A stretch of 64,000 nucleotides of DNA from Halegenticoccus soli (GTDB lineage Archaea; Halobacteriota; Halobacteria; Halobacteriales; Haloferacaceae), in the NCBI RefSeq assembly GCF_002844195.1, contig NZ_PEND01000009.1, positions 1-64,000 on the forward strand, written 5' to 3'. Below, one piece after another: positions 31,821 through 40,758 of this stretch (its first letter is position 1; each line of letters starts with the position of its first letter). The notes below the pieces were generated by a model. It saw only the letters and a program-made list of their open reading frames with translations, made no database searches and was not told the DNA's origin. The translations under genes were made by a program, and so were the position numbers.

Positions 31821-34090
31821 CGGAAATCACCCAGGCTCGCCTGCCCCTCGCCGTCCTCGCCGCCCCCGCGGCTCTCGCCGGGGCGACCGCCTGTCGTCGT
31901 CCCTCCGGCCGCGGCGTCCGCGTCGACGTCGTCCATCGAGGGATCGCGCCGTCCGACGTTTTCGAGGATCCGTTCCGCGGTCTTCTTCCGCCCCCGTAGC
32001 GCCGCGAGGATCACCGACTTGTCCGCCTCCCGGAGGTCCGCGCGGCTCTCGACGCCCGCCTCGTACAGCCGGCGGGCGCGCTTTCGGCCGACGCCGCGGA
32101 CGCCGGCCAGGTCGAGAAGCTCCTCGCAGACGCCGTACTCGACGCGCTTTTTCGCCTCGCGGACCGCGACGCTCGTCCCGAGGTCGAGCTCGCCCGCCAG
32201 CTGTTCGGCCGCGCCGAGGAGCCACTCGGCCGTTTCGACCTTCCCGCGCACGTCCCCCGGACCGACCCCGTACCGATCGGTGATGCGGTCCTCGCTCACC
32301 TCGGACGCCCAGTCTTCGAGCAGCTTCGCCGTTTTGAGCGCCGCGAGCCAGTCCTCGAAGGCGACGTCGTCGAACTCGGAGGGAACCGAGCCGAGGAGCT
32401 CCGACTCGCGCTCGTAGCAGAGTTCGGTGTACGTCTCCCTGTCGCCCGACTTCAGGTAGAGCTGGTACATGTCCGGCGTCCGGCAGACGAGGTGGTACAG
32501 GCCGAGCGGAGTGGGGTCGCCGTCGACGGCCCGGAGCCCGTCGATGATCTCCGCAGCGCTCATCGGATCGAGGTAGAGCCGCGAGACGGTGTGGCCGATC
32601 CCCGTCGCGGCGATGGATCCCCCCTCCCGCTCGACGAAGCCGTTCACCTCCAGGTAGTCGAGCACCGCGTCCGTCACCTGTTCGAGCCTGGCTCGGCCGT
32701 CGGTCTGCGTCGCGTAGAGCGTCCGTTCGAGGAACTCCAGAATCCCCTCCCGCGAGTTGGCGAACCCGGAGGCGACGGTGGCGAGGAGGTGCGTTCGCAT
32801 GGCGGGTTCGGCCGCGAGCTTCGAGCGGACGGCCTCCGGTTCGGCCCAGACGTACCGCTCGAACAGTTCGTCCATCGTGTCCGCGTCCTTCGCGAGCAGG
32901 ACGGCCTCGCCGTAGGGGTCGAGCCCCGGCCGGCCGGCGCGGCCGCACATCTGGTGGACTTCGAGGACGTTCAGGGGCTTCATCCCGCCGAATTCGCCGT
33001 CGTAGCGCCGCCAGTCGCGGACGATCACCCGCCGGCTCGGCGTGTTCACGCCCGCGGCGAGCGTCGGCGTCGCGCAGACGACCTTGATCAGGCGGTCGCG
33101 GAACGCGCCCTCGACGAGCGACCGGTGCCGGGGCGCGAGCCCGGCGTGGTGGAACGCCGCGCCCTTGGCGACGACGCGGGCGAGTGCGTCGCTCGTCTCG
33201 GCGTCGGAGACGCCCCGGATCTCCTCCGCCAGTTCGGCGAGGTCGTTCCGCTCGCCCCTCGTGAGCGCCCGGTCCGTCACGCCGGCGAGGCGCTTCGCCG
33301 CGGCCTCCGCGTTCCGCCGCGAGTTGACGAACACGAGCGACGACCCGCCCTCGTCGAGCGTGTCGTTGACCAGCGCGGCGGTCTGTCGCTCGCCGCTCTC
33401 GACGGGCACCTCGCGCTGGCTCCCGTCGTCGAAGTTGATCGCGTTGCCGTAGTGGACGCCCGTCTTGAGGTCGATCGGCCGCCAGTCGGACCGGACGAGG
33501 CCGGCGTCGAGCCACTCGGCCACCTCGTCGGCGTTGCCGACCGTCGCGGAGAGGGCGATCACCTGGAGGTCGGGGTTGATGCGGCGGAGCTTCGCCAGCG
33601 TCACTTCCAGCGTCGGGCCGCGGTGGCCGTCGTCCACGAGGTGGACCTCGTCGGCGACGACGCAGGAGAGCTCGGAGATCCACGGCGCGCCGTTGCGGAC
33701 GAGCGAGTCCACCTTCTCGCTCGTGGCGACGATGACGTCCCGCGAGGCCAGCCACTCGCCGCTCGACTCGTAGTTGCCCGTCGAGACGCCCACGCTGATC
33801 CCGTACTCCTCCCAGCGCTCGAACTCGGCTTTCTTCTCGGACGCGAGCGCGCGGAGGGGGACGATGTAGAGGGCCTTCCCGCCGCGTTCCCGCTCGACGG
33901 CCGACAGCATCGCGAGTTCGGCGATGAGCGTCTTTCCGCTGGCGGTCGGGACCGAGGCGACGAGGCTCTCGCCCTCCATGATCCCCGCCTCGACGGCCTC
34001 CGCCTGCGGCGGATAGAGCTCCTCTATGCCCTCCGATTCGAGGCGCTCCGGGACGCCCGGCGGCAGACCGGTCAGGTCCGCTGTCTTCAT
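31817..34090 (-). CDS. hel308: ATP-dependent DNA helicase Hel308
   Basis: A 757-residue superfamily 2 helicase of the Ski2-like Hel308 group that acts at stalled replication forks. Motifs are Q-motif YPPQAEAVE, Walker A TASGKT, DEVH box [11 protein letters not shown], motif III SATVGN, motif IV/V in [21 protein letters not shown] and motif [12 protein letters not shown]. The winged-helix and ratchet domains follow, and the C-terminus has HhH ([20 protein letters not shown]). The last residues, QASLGDF, form a PCNA-interacting (PIP) box, which fits recruitment to forks. It is upstream of cgi121 with a four-base overlap. ATG at 34088-34090. Confidence 0.95.
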   Translation of the reverse strand: MKTADLTGLPPGVPERLESEGIEELYPPQAEAVEAGIMEGESLVASVPTASGKTLIAELAMLSAVERERGGKALYIVPLRALASEKKAEFERWEEYGISVGVSTGNYESSGEWLASRDVIVATSEKVDSLVRNGAPWISELSCVVADEVHLVDDGHRGPTLEVTLAKLRRINPDLQVIALSATVGNADEVAEWLDAGLVRSDWRPIDLKTGVHYGNAINFDDGSQREVPVESGERQTAALVNDTLDEGGSSLVFVNSRRNAEAAAKRLAGVTDRALTRGERNDLAELAEEIRGVSDAETSDALARVVAKGAAFHHAGLAPRHRSLVEGAFRDRLIKVVCATPTLAAGVNTPSRRVIVRDWRRYDGEFGGMKPLNVLEVHQMCGRAGRPGLDPYGEAVLLAKDADTMDELFERYVWAEPEAVRSKLAAEPAMRTHLLATVASGFANSREGILEFLERTLYATQTDGRARLEQVTDAVLDYLEVNGFVEREGGSIAATGIGHTVSRLYLDPMSAAEIIDGLRAVDGDPTPLGLYHLVCRTPDMYQLYLKSGDRETYTELCYERESELLGSVPSEFDDVAFEDWLAALKTAKLLEDWASEVSEDRITDRYGVGPGDVRGKVETAEWLLGAAEQLAGELDLGTSVAVREAKKRVEYGVCEELLDLAGVRGVGRKRARRLYEAGVESRADLREADKSVILAALRGRKKTAERILENVGRRDPSMDDVDADAAAGGTTTGGRPGESRGGGEDGEGQASLGDFR

Positions 34091-34238
34091 TGGCCTCCCT
34101 TGGGTCGTGCTCCGGTTTAAAGTGTCGGAGGCGGGGCGAAAGTGAAGCGGCGGGGGGTCGCGCTCAAACCGGCAGCGATCAGCCCGTCACCGCCACCGCG
34201 TCGCCACCGCTATGTGACCCACCCGCCAAGCCCCACGT

Positions 34239-34484
34239 ATGAAGATCGAGTACGACCGCGACACCTGCATCGGGATGTTCCAGTGCGTCGACGAGTGGGA
34301 GAAGTTCGAGAAGAACCTCGACGAGGGGAAGGCCGACCTTGCGGGGGCCGAGGAGGTCGAGGAGGACGTCTTCGTCCTCGAAGTCCCGGAGGGCGAGGAG
34401 CTCGACGCCGAGTTCGCGGCGCGGGTCTGCCCCGTCGACGCGATCACGCTGTACGACGACGACGGCGAGCAAATCGTCCCCTGA
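34239..34484 (+). CDS. Small ferredoxin with three-cysteine cluster motif
   Basis: An 81-residue acidic protein that starts MKIEYDRDTCIGMFQC and has a later RVCPVDAITL. This is the ferredoxin fold, but instead of C-x2-C-x2-C-x3-C it has C-x2-M-x2-C (Cys10, Met13, Cys16), and the fourth conserved cysteine sits in CPVDAI. With only three ligands it may bind a [3Fe-4S] cluster. It would carry electrons in the cytoplasm. An insertion (about residues 20-50) of acidic residues is typical of haloarchaeal forms. It is alone between the divergent hel308 and hef. Confidence 0.85.
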   Translation: MKIEYDRDTCIGMFQCVDEWEKFEKNLDEGKADLAGAEEVEEDVFVLEVPEGEELDAEFAARVCPVDAITLYDDDGEQIVP

Positions 34485-34590
34485 TCGCCGCGATCCCGTA
34501 CTTTCCCGCGACTCCGCACGTTCACGCCGATTTTCACTTTCGCTCCGGTTCGCCAACGCTTAACCGCGAGGCCGAAGAACGGGGTGAACG

Positions 34591-37095
34591 ATGGCGGCCA
34601 CGGACGACGTCGCGTACGTCGAGCACCCGCTGCTCGCGCCCTCGTTCATCCAGCGCCGGCTCTATCAGATCCGGCTCGCCGGCGCGGCGCGGGACGCCCA
34701 CACGCTCGTCTGCCTCCCGACCGGGCTGGGCAAGACGACGGTGAGCCTGCTCGTCACGGCCGAACGGCTCCACGAGGTCGGCGGCAAGTCGCTCTTTCTC
34801 GCGCCGACGAAGCCGCTCGTCCAGCAGCACGCCGACTTCTACCGCGAGGCGCTGTCGATCCCGGACGACGAGATCGTCGTCTTCACCGGCGACGTGCGCC
34901 CGGACGACCGCGCCGACCTCTGGGACGACGCGCGGATCGTCGTCGCCACGCCGCAGGTCGTCGAGAACGACCTCGTCGGCAACCGGATCGACCTGCGCGA
35001 CGTGACCCACCTCACGTTCGACGAGTGCCACCGCGCCACCGGCGACTACGCCTACGTCTACATCGCCGAGCGCTACCACGCCGACGCGGCGAAGCCGCTC
35101 GTGACGGGGATGAGCGCCTCCCCCGGCGGCGACGAGGAGGCGATCCTGGAGGTGTGCGAGAACCTCGGCATCACCGAGGTCGAGGTGATGACGGAGGACG
35201 ACGCCGACGTTTCGGAGTACACCTACGACACCGAGGTCGAGTGGAAGCGCATCCAGCTCCCGGACGAGATCCTGGAGATGCGCGACGCGCTGAACGAGGT
35301 GATCACGGACCGCCTCCGGAAGCTCAAGTCGCTGGGCGTGACGAACACGACGCAGCCCGACGTCTCCCAGAAGAAGCTGAACGAGATGGGCGCGAAGCTG
35401 CGGGCGATGATGGACAACGACCGCTCGGAGGGGTACAAGGGGATGTCAACGCACGCGGAGGTGATGAAGCTCCGCCGGGCGGTCGAACTCGTCGAGACGC
35501 AGAGCGTCGAGTCCGTCCGTCGGTACTTCGAGCGCCAGCGCAACGCCGCCCGCTCGGCCGGCGCGTCGAAGGCGAGCCAGCGGCTCGTGAGCGAGCCTAA
35601 AGTGCGCGAGGCGATGCGCAAGGCCGAGTCCTTCTCGGATCTCCACCCCAAGTTCTCGCAGACGCGCATCCTCCTCGCCGAGACGCTCGGCATCCGCGGC
35701 GGACGGCGCGTCATCGTCTTCACCGAGTCCCGCGACACCGCCGAGGCCCTGACGGACTTCCTCTCGGAGAGCTTCGACGTCCGGCGCTTCGTCGGTCAGG
35801 GGGACCGCGAGGGGAGCGACGGGATGACCCAGAAGGAACAGCAGGAGACGCTCGACGCGTTCCGGGCGGGCGAGTTCGAGGTGCTCGTGTCCACCTCCGT
35901 CGCCGAGGAGGGGCTCGACGTGCCGGAGGTCGACCTCGTGCTCTTCTACGAGCCCGTTCCCACGGCCATCCGGTCCATCCAGCGCAAGGGCCGAACCGGC
36001 AGGCAGACCGAGGGTCGGGTCGTGGTGCTGATGGCGGAGGACACCCGCGACGAGGCGTACTTCTGGATCTCCCGCCGCAGGGAGTCGCAGATGGAGGACG
36101 AACTCCGGAAGCTGAAGGGCGTGGCGGACGACCTGGAGGCGGAACTCGACGACGGGCAGAAGGCGCTCTCGGCGTTCGACGGGAGCGACGGCGGATCGGG
36201 CGCGAGCGGGGATCCGGAATCGAAGCGCCGCGAGCGCCTCCAGCCGGGGTTGAGCGACTTCGGCGGCGAGCCCGACGCGGACGACGGCGCGGACGACGCG
36301 AACGGACCGGACGGGAGGAACGACGCGGACGAGACGAACGGAGCGAACGGGACCGAACCGAACGGAGACGGGCGGGGCGGATCTGCCGGCGGTTCCGGCG
36401 GTTCCGGCGAGGACGGACTCGTCGCCGCCGCCGGGAGCGACGACGGGGAGACGGTGGAAATCGTCGTCGACCAGCGCGAACTCGACTCGGTCATCGCCCG
36501 CGACCTCTCCACGCGCGAGGGGATCGAGACGCGCCTCGAAACCCTCGCGGTCGGCGACTACGTCCTCTCGGATCGCGTGGCGGTCGAGCGCAAGTCGGTT
36601 TCGGACTTCCTCGACACCCTGACCGGCGGCGATCGCTCGCTGTTCGAGCAGGTGCGCGACCTCGGCCGCCACTACTCCCGTCCGGTCGTGATCGTCGAGG
36701 GCGACGGCCTCTACGAGGAGCGCAACGTCCACCCGAACGCCATCCGCGGAGCGCTCGCCAGCCTCGCGGTCGATTACGGCGTCAGCGTCCTCCGGACCGA
36801 GGACGAACGCGACACGGCCGACCTGCTGGAAGTGATCGCCAGCCGCGAGCAGCGGAAGCGCGAACGCGCCGTGAGCGTCCACGGCAGCAAGAGCGCGAAG
36901 ACGCTCGCCGAACAGCAGGAGTATGTCGTCGGTTCGATCGCGGACATCGGCCCCGTCACCGCCCGCTCGCTGCTCGAACACTTCGGCAGCGTCGAGGCGG
37001 TGATGACCGCGGAGACGGAGGAGCTCCTCGAAGTTGACGGCGTCGGCGAAGTGACGGCCGAGCGCGTCCGCGAGGTCGCCGGAAGCGAATATTAG
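34591..37095 (+). CDS. hef: Hef helicase/XPF-type nuclease
   Basis: An 834-residue fork-repair enzyme related to FANCM and XPF. The SF2 helicase part (about 1-510) has Walker A PTGLGKT, the DECH box LTFDECHRAT, motif III MSASPG and motif VI QRKGRTGRQ. A 130-residue Asp/Gly-rich linker follows (about 525-625). The nuclease domain (about 630-770) has the XPF motif VAVERKSVSDFLDTL and VDQRELDS. Two HhH motifs close the protein (DIGPVTARSLLEHFGSVEAV, EVDGVGEVTAERVREV). It would process stalled or crossed DNA. The ATG at 34591 gives the family start. Confidence 0.95.
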   Translation: MAATDDVAYVEHPLLAPSFIQRRLYQIRLAGAARDAHTLVCLPTGLGKTTVSLLVTAERLHEVGGKSLFLAPTKPLVQQHADFYREALSIPDDEIVVFTGDVRPDDRADLWDDARIVVATPQVVENDLVGNRIDLRDVTHLTFDECHRATGDYAYVYIAERYHADAAKPLVTGMSASPGGDEEAILEVCENLGITEVEVMTEDDADVSEYTYDTEVEWKRIQLPDEILEMRDALNEVITDRLRKLKSLGVTNTTQPDVSQKKLNEMGAKLRAMMDNDRSEGYKGMSTHAEVMKLRRAVELVETQSVESVRRYFERQRNAARSAGASKASQRLVSEPKVREAMRKAESFSDLHPKFSQTRILLAETLGIRGGRRVIVFTESRDTAEALTDFLSESFDVRRFVGQGDREGSDGMTQKEQQETLDAFRAGEFEVLVSTSVAEEGLDVPEVDLVLFYEPVPTAIRSIQRKGRTGRQTEGRVVVLMAEDTRDEAYFWISRRRESQMEDELRKLKGVADDLEAELDDGQKALSAFDGSDGGSGASGDPESKRRERLQPGLSDFGGEPDADDGADDANGPDGRNDADETNGANGTEPNGDGRGGSAGGSGGSGEDGLVAAAGSDDGETVEIVVDQRELDSVIARDLSTREGIETRLETLAVGDYVLSDRVAVERKSVSDFLDTLTGGDRSLFEQVRDLGRHYSRPVVIVEGDGLYEERNVHPNAIRGALASLAVDYGVSVLRTEDERDTADLLEVIASREQRKRERAVSVHGSKSAKTLAEQQEYVVGSIADIGPVTARSLLEHFGSVEAVMTAETEELLEVDGVGEVTAERVREVAGSEY

Positions 37096-37138
37096 GCCGT
37101 ATTATCGGATCTAATTGTACTGTGTCCCTTGCGGGCAA

Positions 37139-37147
37139 GGTTTAAGC
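37139..37147 (+). promoter_or_regulatory. TATA-like element for the first YG-repeat gene
   Basis: GGTTTAAGC, centred 29 bp upstream of the ATG at 37172; a leaderless transcript is likely. Confidence 0.55.
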
Positions 37148-37171
37148 GTGTCGACAGCGATTAACTCAAAT

Positions 37172-37390
37172 ATGAGTAATGAATTCGATTCCGACGTCAC
37201 CCCGGCCGACGTGGCGTTCTACGGCCGCGCGCAGCACGAGGCGGTCGCGGGGTCCGAACGAGCGTGGTACGGCGGGAGCGAGATCGCCATCCCGGCGGAG
37301 CGCGCGCTCTACGGCCGGCTCCGCCACTACCGCGACGATGGCGAGAGGGTGGTCGCGTCGCCGCGGTCGACGGTCGGCGCGACCGCGTGA
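37172..37390 (+). CDS. Small YG-repeat protein 1 (72 aa, unknown function)
   Basis: A 72-residue soluble protein starting MSNEFDSDVTPADVAFYGRAQHEAVAGSE. It has three similar blocks: AFYGRAQH (Tyr17-Gly18), AWYGGSE (Tyr33-Gly34) and ALYGRLRH (Tyr47-Gly48), 16 and 14 residues apart. The neighbouring gene at 37445 carries the same kind of block (LYGPPQH) twice, also with Tyr-Gly 16 residues apart and at nearly the same positions, so the two are probably duplicated relatives. No cysteine, signal peptide or membrane helix is visible. I do not recognise the family. A TATA-like box (37139-37147) lies 25-33 bp before the ATG. Confidence 0.7.
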   Translation: MSNEFDSDVTPADVAFYGRAQHEAVAGSERAWYGGSEIAIPAERALYGRLRHYRDDGERVVASPRSTVGATA

Positions 37391-37444
37391 CAACAGGCAC
37401 AACCCTTTTGCGCGATCGGGCTGTCAATCACATCCACACCCAAC

Positions 37445-37705
37445 ATGTCCCCACTTCAGGCGGACGGCTCCGACGCCGCGTCGGAGATGAAGCTGTACGG
37501 TCCTCCGCAGCACGAACGGGGTGCCGACGAGGAACAGCGGCTGTACGGTCCCCCGCAGCACGACAGCGGGGCCCCCGACGAGTTCCCGTTCCTCTTCCCG
37601 CGGTGGCGAGCGGAGACGGACGACGGGCCGACGGACGATCCACCCGGTGAGGGGTCGCCGCTGACGACGGGCCGCCCGAACTCCGCGACCGTCCTCGACG
37701 ACTGA
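37445..37705 (+). CDS. Small YG-repeat protein 2 (86 aa, unknown function)
   Basis: An 86-residue soluble acidic protein with two near-identical blocks, MKLYGPPQHERGADEEQ and RLYGPPQHDSGAPDE (Tyr18-Gly19 and Tyr34-Gly35). The remaining 40 residues are Asp/Pro/Gly-rich (PFLFPRWRAETDDGPTDDPPGEG) and likely disordered. It lies 54 bp after its relative at 37172 on the same strand, with its own possible TATA-like box (CCTTTTGCG, about 37402-37410). The shared repeat and position suggest a common function, which I cannot name. Confidence 0.7.
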   Translation: MSPLQADGSDAASEMKLYGPPQHERGADEEQRLYGPPQHDSGAPDEFPFLFPRWRAETDDGPTDDPPGEGSPLTTGRPNSATVLDD

Positions 37706-37786
37706 CGCCGTCGCGGTCCGCCGACCGCAGCGAACCGCTTTTCGATCGAATCTCGACTCTTCGAGTCGACGTGACGTCGCCCGATC

Positions 37787-38437
37787 CTATCGGCGTAGCG
37801 CCGCGAGCGTCTCCGCGGCCTCGCGGGCGGCGGAGAGGAGCTCCTTGGCGCGCCGCGGATCGTCGGCCGCCTCGGCCTCCCGAGCGTACCTGGTCAGCGC
37901 CCCGATCAGCGCCGCCCGCGCCTCGCTCAGATCGTCCGAGCCGCGCGGCTCGGCGGACCTCGACGCGCTCGTCGCCGACGCCGGCCGTGCCGGGACTTCC
38001 GCACCGGAACTCCGCCCGTCGACGCGCGCGTGCGCCTCCGACGCGGACGGCCCCGGTCCGCGGGAGGCGTCGGCGCTTTCCCCCTCTCTCTTCCCGGGAG
38101 CGTCTGCCGGCTCCGGTTCGCTGGCGACCGCCTGGTTCGCTTCCGCTTCGGTGGAGTCAGCCGGTTCCGCAGCGTCGGCGTCCGCCCCTTCCGCGGACGC
38201 ACCGCTCGCGGTTCGCTCCCGCGCCGCCTCGGCACCCGATTCGCGGCAGATGGGGCAGAACTCCTCGCCGTTCTGGCGGAAGATCGGGTTCCCGCAGGCG
38301 TCGCAGTGCTTGTTCGTCATCGTCGCGCCCTTCAGGAGGAGTTCGCTCATCACCTGCGTCGACTTGCGCTTTTCTCTGTCCTTCTCGAACTTCTTCCGGA
38401 GCTTCTCCCGCTCGGCTTCCTTGTCGAAGTCGCTCAT
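37787..38437 (-). CDS. Sjogren/p27 autoantigen-type zinc-ribbon protein
   Basis: A 216-residue protein. A basic helical start (MSDFDKEAEREKLRKKFEKDREKR) is followed by STQVMSELLLKGATMTNKHCDACGNPIFRQNGEEFCPIC, a four-cysteine zinc ribbon. This combination is the archaeal relative of human autoantigen p27 (Sjogren's syndrome/scleroderma autoantigen 1). A Ser/Ala/Glu/Pro-rich linker (about residues 75-175) leads to a C-terminal helix (ARAALIGALTRYAREAEAADDPRRAKELLSAAREAAETL). The function is unknown. I used the ATG at 38435-38437; the longer frame upstream is Arg-rich and lacks similarity. Confidence 0.8.
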   Translation of the reverse strand: MSDFDKEAEREKLRKKFEKDREKRKSTQVMSELLLKGATMTNKHCDACGNPIFRQNGEEFCPICRESGAEAARERTASGASAEGADADAAEPADSTEAEANQAVASEPEPADAPGKREGESADASRGPGPSASEAHARVDGRSSGAEVPARPASATSASRSAEPRGSDDLSEARAALIGALTRYAREAEAADDPRRAKELLSAAREAAETLAALRR

Positions 38438-38700
38438 GTCGTCTACGTGGCGCCTCGCGCCGAAAAAGTCAACGGGACGACGGCGGGAGGGGACCGCGGC
38501 GGGACGACGGCGGAAGGAGACCGCGGCCCGGCGGCGGAACGCGACGACCACAGACGGTGCGGCGAGGAACGCTGGGCGGTGGGTGTGGCGGTCTCCGGGG
38601 CGCGAACACGACAATCGACGAACCCCACTGTCGTCAGTAGGGGACGATTTTCGAGCGTTCCGAAGCGTTTAATCGGAATCCGGGGGCAGATTTACGTGGT

Positions 38701-39615
38701 ATGTCGAAAGTTAGCGTGGTCGGCGCCGCGGGCACGGTGGGCGCCGCCGCAGGATACGCCCTCGCGCTCCGTGACGTCGTCGACGAACTCGTCTTCGTGG
38801 ACATCCCGGACATGGAGGACAAGACGGTCGGCCAGGCCGCCGACACGAACCACGGCGTCGCGTACGACTCGAACACGCACGTCCGGCAGGGGACGTACGA
38901 GGACACCGCCGGCTCGGACGTCGTCGTCATCACCGCGGGCATCCCGCGCAAGCCGGGTCAGACCCGGATCGACCTCGCGGGCGACAACGCGCCCATCATG
39001 GAGGACATCGGCTCCTCGCTCGCGGAGTACAACGACGACTTCGTCTCCGTCACGACGTCGAACCCGGTCGACCTCCTGAACCGCCACCTCTACGAGGTGG
39101 GGGACCGCGACCGCCGCAAGGTGATCGGCTTCGGCGGCCGCCTCGACAGCGCCCGCTTCCGCTACGTGCTCTCGGAGCGGTTCGACGCGCCCGTCCTGAA
39201 CGTCGAAGCGACGATCCTCGGCGAACACGGCGACGCGCAGGTGCCCGTCTTCTCGAAGGTGCGCGTGAACGGCCGCGACCCCGAGTTCACCGACGAGGAG
39301 AAAGAGGAGATCCTGGGCGACCTTCAGGAGTCCGCGATGGACGTGATCGAGCGCAAGGGGGCGACTCAGTGGGGGCCCGCGACGGGCGTCGCGCACACGG
39401 TCGAAGCCATCCTCCGCGACACCGGGGAGGTCCTGCCCGGATCGCTCGTCCTCGAAGGCGAGTACGGCTACGAGGACACCGCCTTCGGCGTGCCCGTCAA
39501 GCTCGGCTCCGACGGCGTCGAGGAGATCGTCGAGTGGGAACTCGACGACTACGAGCGCGACCTGATGGACGAGGCGGCGGAGAAGCTCCGCGAGCAGTAC
39601 GGAAAGATCGCCTGA
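38701..39615 (+). CDS. mdh: Malate dehydrogenase
   Basis: A 304-residue LDH-like malate dehydrogenase, close to the well-studied halophilic enzyme from Haloarcula marismortui, as I recall its sequence. Visible are the NAD-binding [33 protein letters not shown] with its coenzyme-binding Asp, [15 protein letters not shown] (substrate Arg loop), [23 protein letters not shown] and the catalytic His in [14 protein letters not shown]. It interconverts malate and oxaloacetate. A surface rich in Asp/Glu is evident. It starts with ATG at 38701 after an AT-rich segment, TTTAATCGG, about 33 bp upstream. Confidence 0.97.
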   Translation: MSKVSVVGAAGTVGAAAGYALALRDVVDELVFVDIPDMEDKTVGQAADTNHGVAYDSNTHVRQGTYEDTAGSDVVVITAGIPRKPGQTRIDLAGDNAPIMEDIGSSLAEYNDDFVSVTTSNPVDLLNRHLYEVGDRDRRKVIGFGGRLDSARFRYVLSERFDAPVLNVEATILGEHGDAQVPVFSKVRVNGRDPEFTDEEKEEILGDLQESAMDVIERKGATQWGPATGVAHTVEAILRDTGEVLPGSLVLEGEYGYEDTAFGVPVKLGSDGVEEIVEWELDDYERDLMDEAAEKLREQYGKIA

Positions 39616-39701
39616 ACGCCGCACTCGCGGTCGCCGTCACGGTTTCTCGGCCGCGCGATCGCCCCCGGTTTCGGACGCCGATCGGCTCGATCCCTCTTTT
39701 C

Positions 39702-40154
39702 TCACGCGACGAGGTGCTGATAGAGGCTCAGCGCGAACAGCAGGCCGAACGTCGCGGTCGCCCAGGTCGGACTGGCGACGGATTCGAGGATCGGTACGTC
39801 GAAGCGCGACCCGACGATCGCGACGATCCCGTTCACGCTGACCGCCAGAAAGACCCCGGTCGGCACCGACCGTCGACCGGTTGCGCCCGTCCGCGCAGCC
39901 GTCGGTACCGACCCGGTTTCCCGGCGCTCGGAGCCGCCTCCCTCGCCCTTCCGCTCGAATTCGACGACCGATTCGGCGAGCTCGGAGACGGTCATCCGCC
40001 CGTCGCACTCGATCACGCTTCGAAGTATCGCCCGCTGTCGGCTGTCCTCCAGTGCGTCGAAGAGTCCGTCCGGCACCCCGTCGTCGTCGGTTCCATCGCT
40101 GTCGGTCTCGTCGCCGTCGGTCCCGTCGCTCGTCGACTCAGTTCCGGCCGGCAT
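39702..40154 (-). CDS. Short DUF7344-like protein with two membrane helices
   Basis: A 150-residue protein with an Asp/Thr-rich start (GTESTSDGTDGDETDSDGTD), a helical segment like the first half of a DUF7344 winged helix (GLFDALEDSRQRAILRSVIECDGRMTVSELAESVVEFE), a short linker and two hydrophobic helices (VFLAVSVNGIVAIVGS and ATATFGLLFALSLYQHL). The second half of the winged helix (the part with the recognition wing) is missing compared with the gene at 29894. It may be a degenerate or reduced regulator. ATG at 40152-40154. Confidence 0.65.
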   Translation of the reverse strand: MPAGTESTSDGTDGDETDSDGTDDDGVPDGLFDALEDSRQRAILRSVIECDGRMTVSELAESVVEFERKGEGGGSERRETGSVPTAARTGATGRRSVPTGVFLAVSVNGIVAIVGSRFDVPILESVASPTWATATFGLLFALSLYQHLVA

Positions 40155-40758
40155 TCCTCCGGATCTCCTCCTTGGGCGGTTTCGAAGTTCGCATCGTAGG
40201 ACCGATCAACGGTGGTCGCAGTCGACGCCCACCCGACGAACGGTCGGCCTCCGGCGCCTCCCGGTTACTCTGCTGGAGTTGGGTGGTGTGTCGGTGCCTC
40301 TGATTCTGTCGTCCGTGCGGCGCCGTTTTCGGGTCGCGGCCGCGTCGCCCTCTCGCGCCGGTGCGAGTGGCCGACCCGTCGGAAAGACTGCCAGGCGGAC
40401 CTGACAGCCCGGCGTGCACAGTGAGTGGTTGGGCTCTCTTCGCACGCCAGTTCGTTTTCCGAGTTACCCCCTAATAGGTGTTTTGTGATTATATGAGTTA
40501 AAACCGATCTCAGCGTTTTCACGGCAGCTACCGCCTGTTAACGCTTTAGTTACTCATGTGAGTATTAGAGTGACAATCCGAACCGAGCGCCGCGATGACT
40601 CCGAGCGAAAGGGATAACGTGTCTGATAGCTTAGTACACCGATCGGTCCTCGTCGTCCCCGACGGGCGTTCCGGGTCCGGAGTACGATTTCGATAAGATA
40701 TTTTAGACCGACTGTCAACGGAGAGCAGGTCTGAAATGACGAGGCCGTGGTTGGGCTC
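40155..40758. other. Intergenic region with palindromes, no gene supported
   Basis: Several short open frames exist but none has coding-like composition. Bases 40480-40570 are AT-rich and contain the palindrome-like TACTCATGTGAGTA (40551-40564). An inverted repeat precedes the TrmB-like gene (see 40700-40737). Confidence 0.5.
40700..40737. promoter_or_regulatory. Inverted repeat upstream of the TrmB-like gene
   Basis: Arms ATTTTAGACC (40700-40709) and GGTCTGAAAT (40728-40737) match with one mismatch and are separated by 18 bp. The left arm lies in a TATA-rich segment (GATAAGATATTTTAG). The ATG is 22 bp after the right arm. TrmB proteins bind palindromes near their promoters, so it is a candidate autoregulatory operator. 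Confidence 0.5.

Noticed and set aside
32492-34120. A 542-codon open frame on the plus strand
   Set aside because: It is antisense to hel308, which has all helicase motifs; the antisense translation has no recognisable domain.
40265-40522. An 85-codon minus-strand gene (MKTLRSVLTHIITKHLLGG start)
   Set aside because: Its start lies in the AT-rich promoter-like segment and the rest is low-complexity Arg/Thr/Pro sequence with no supporting motif.
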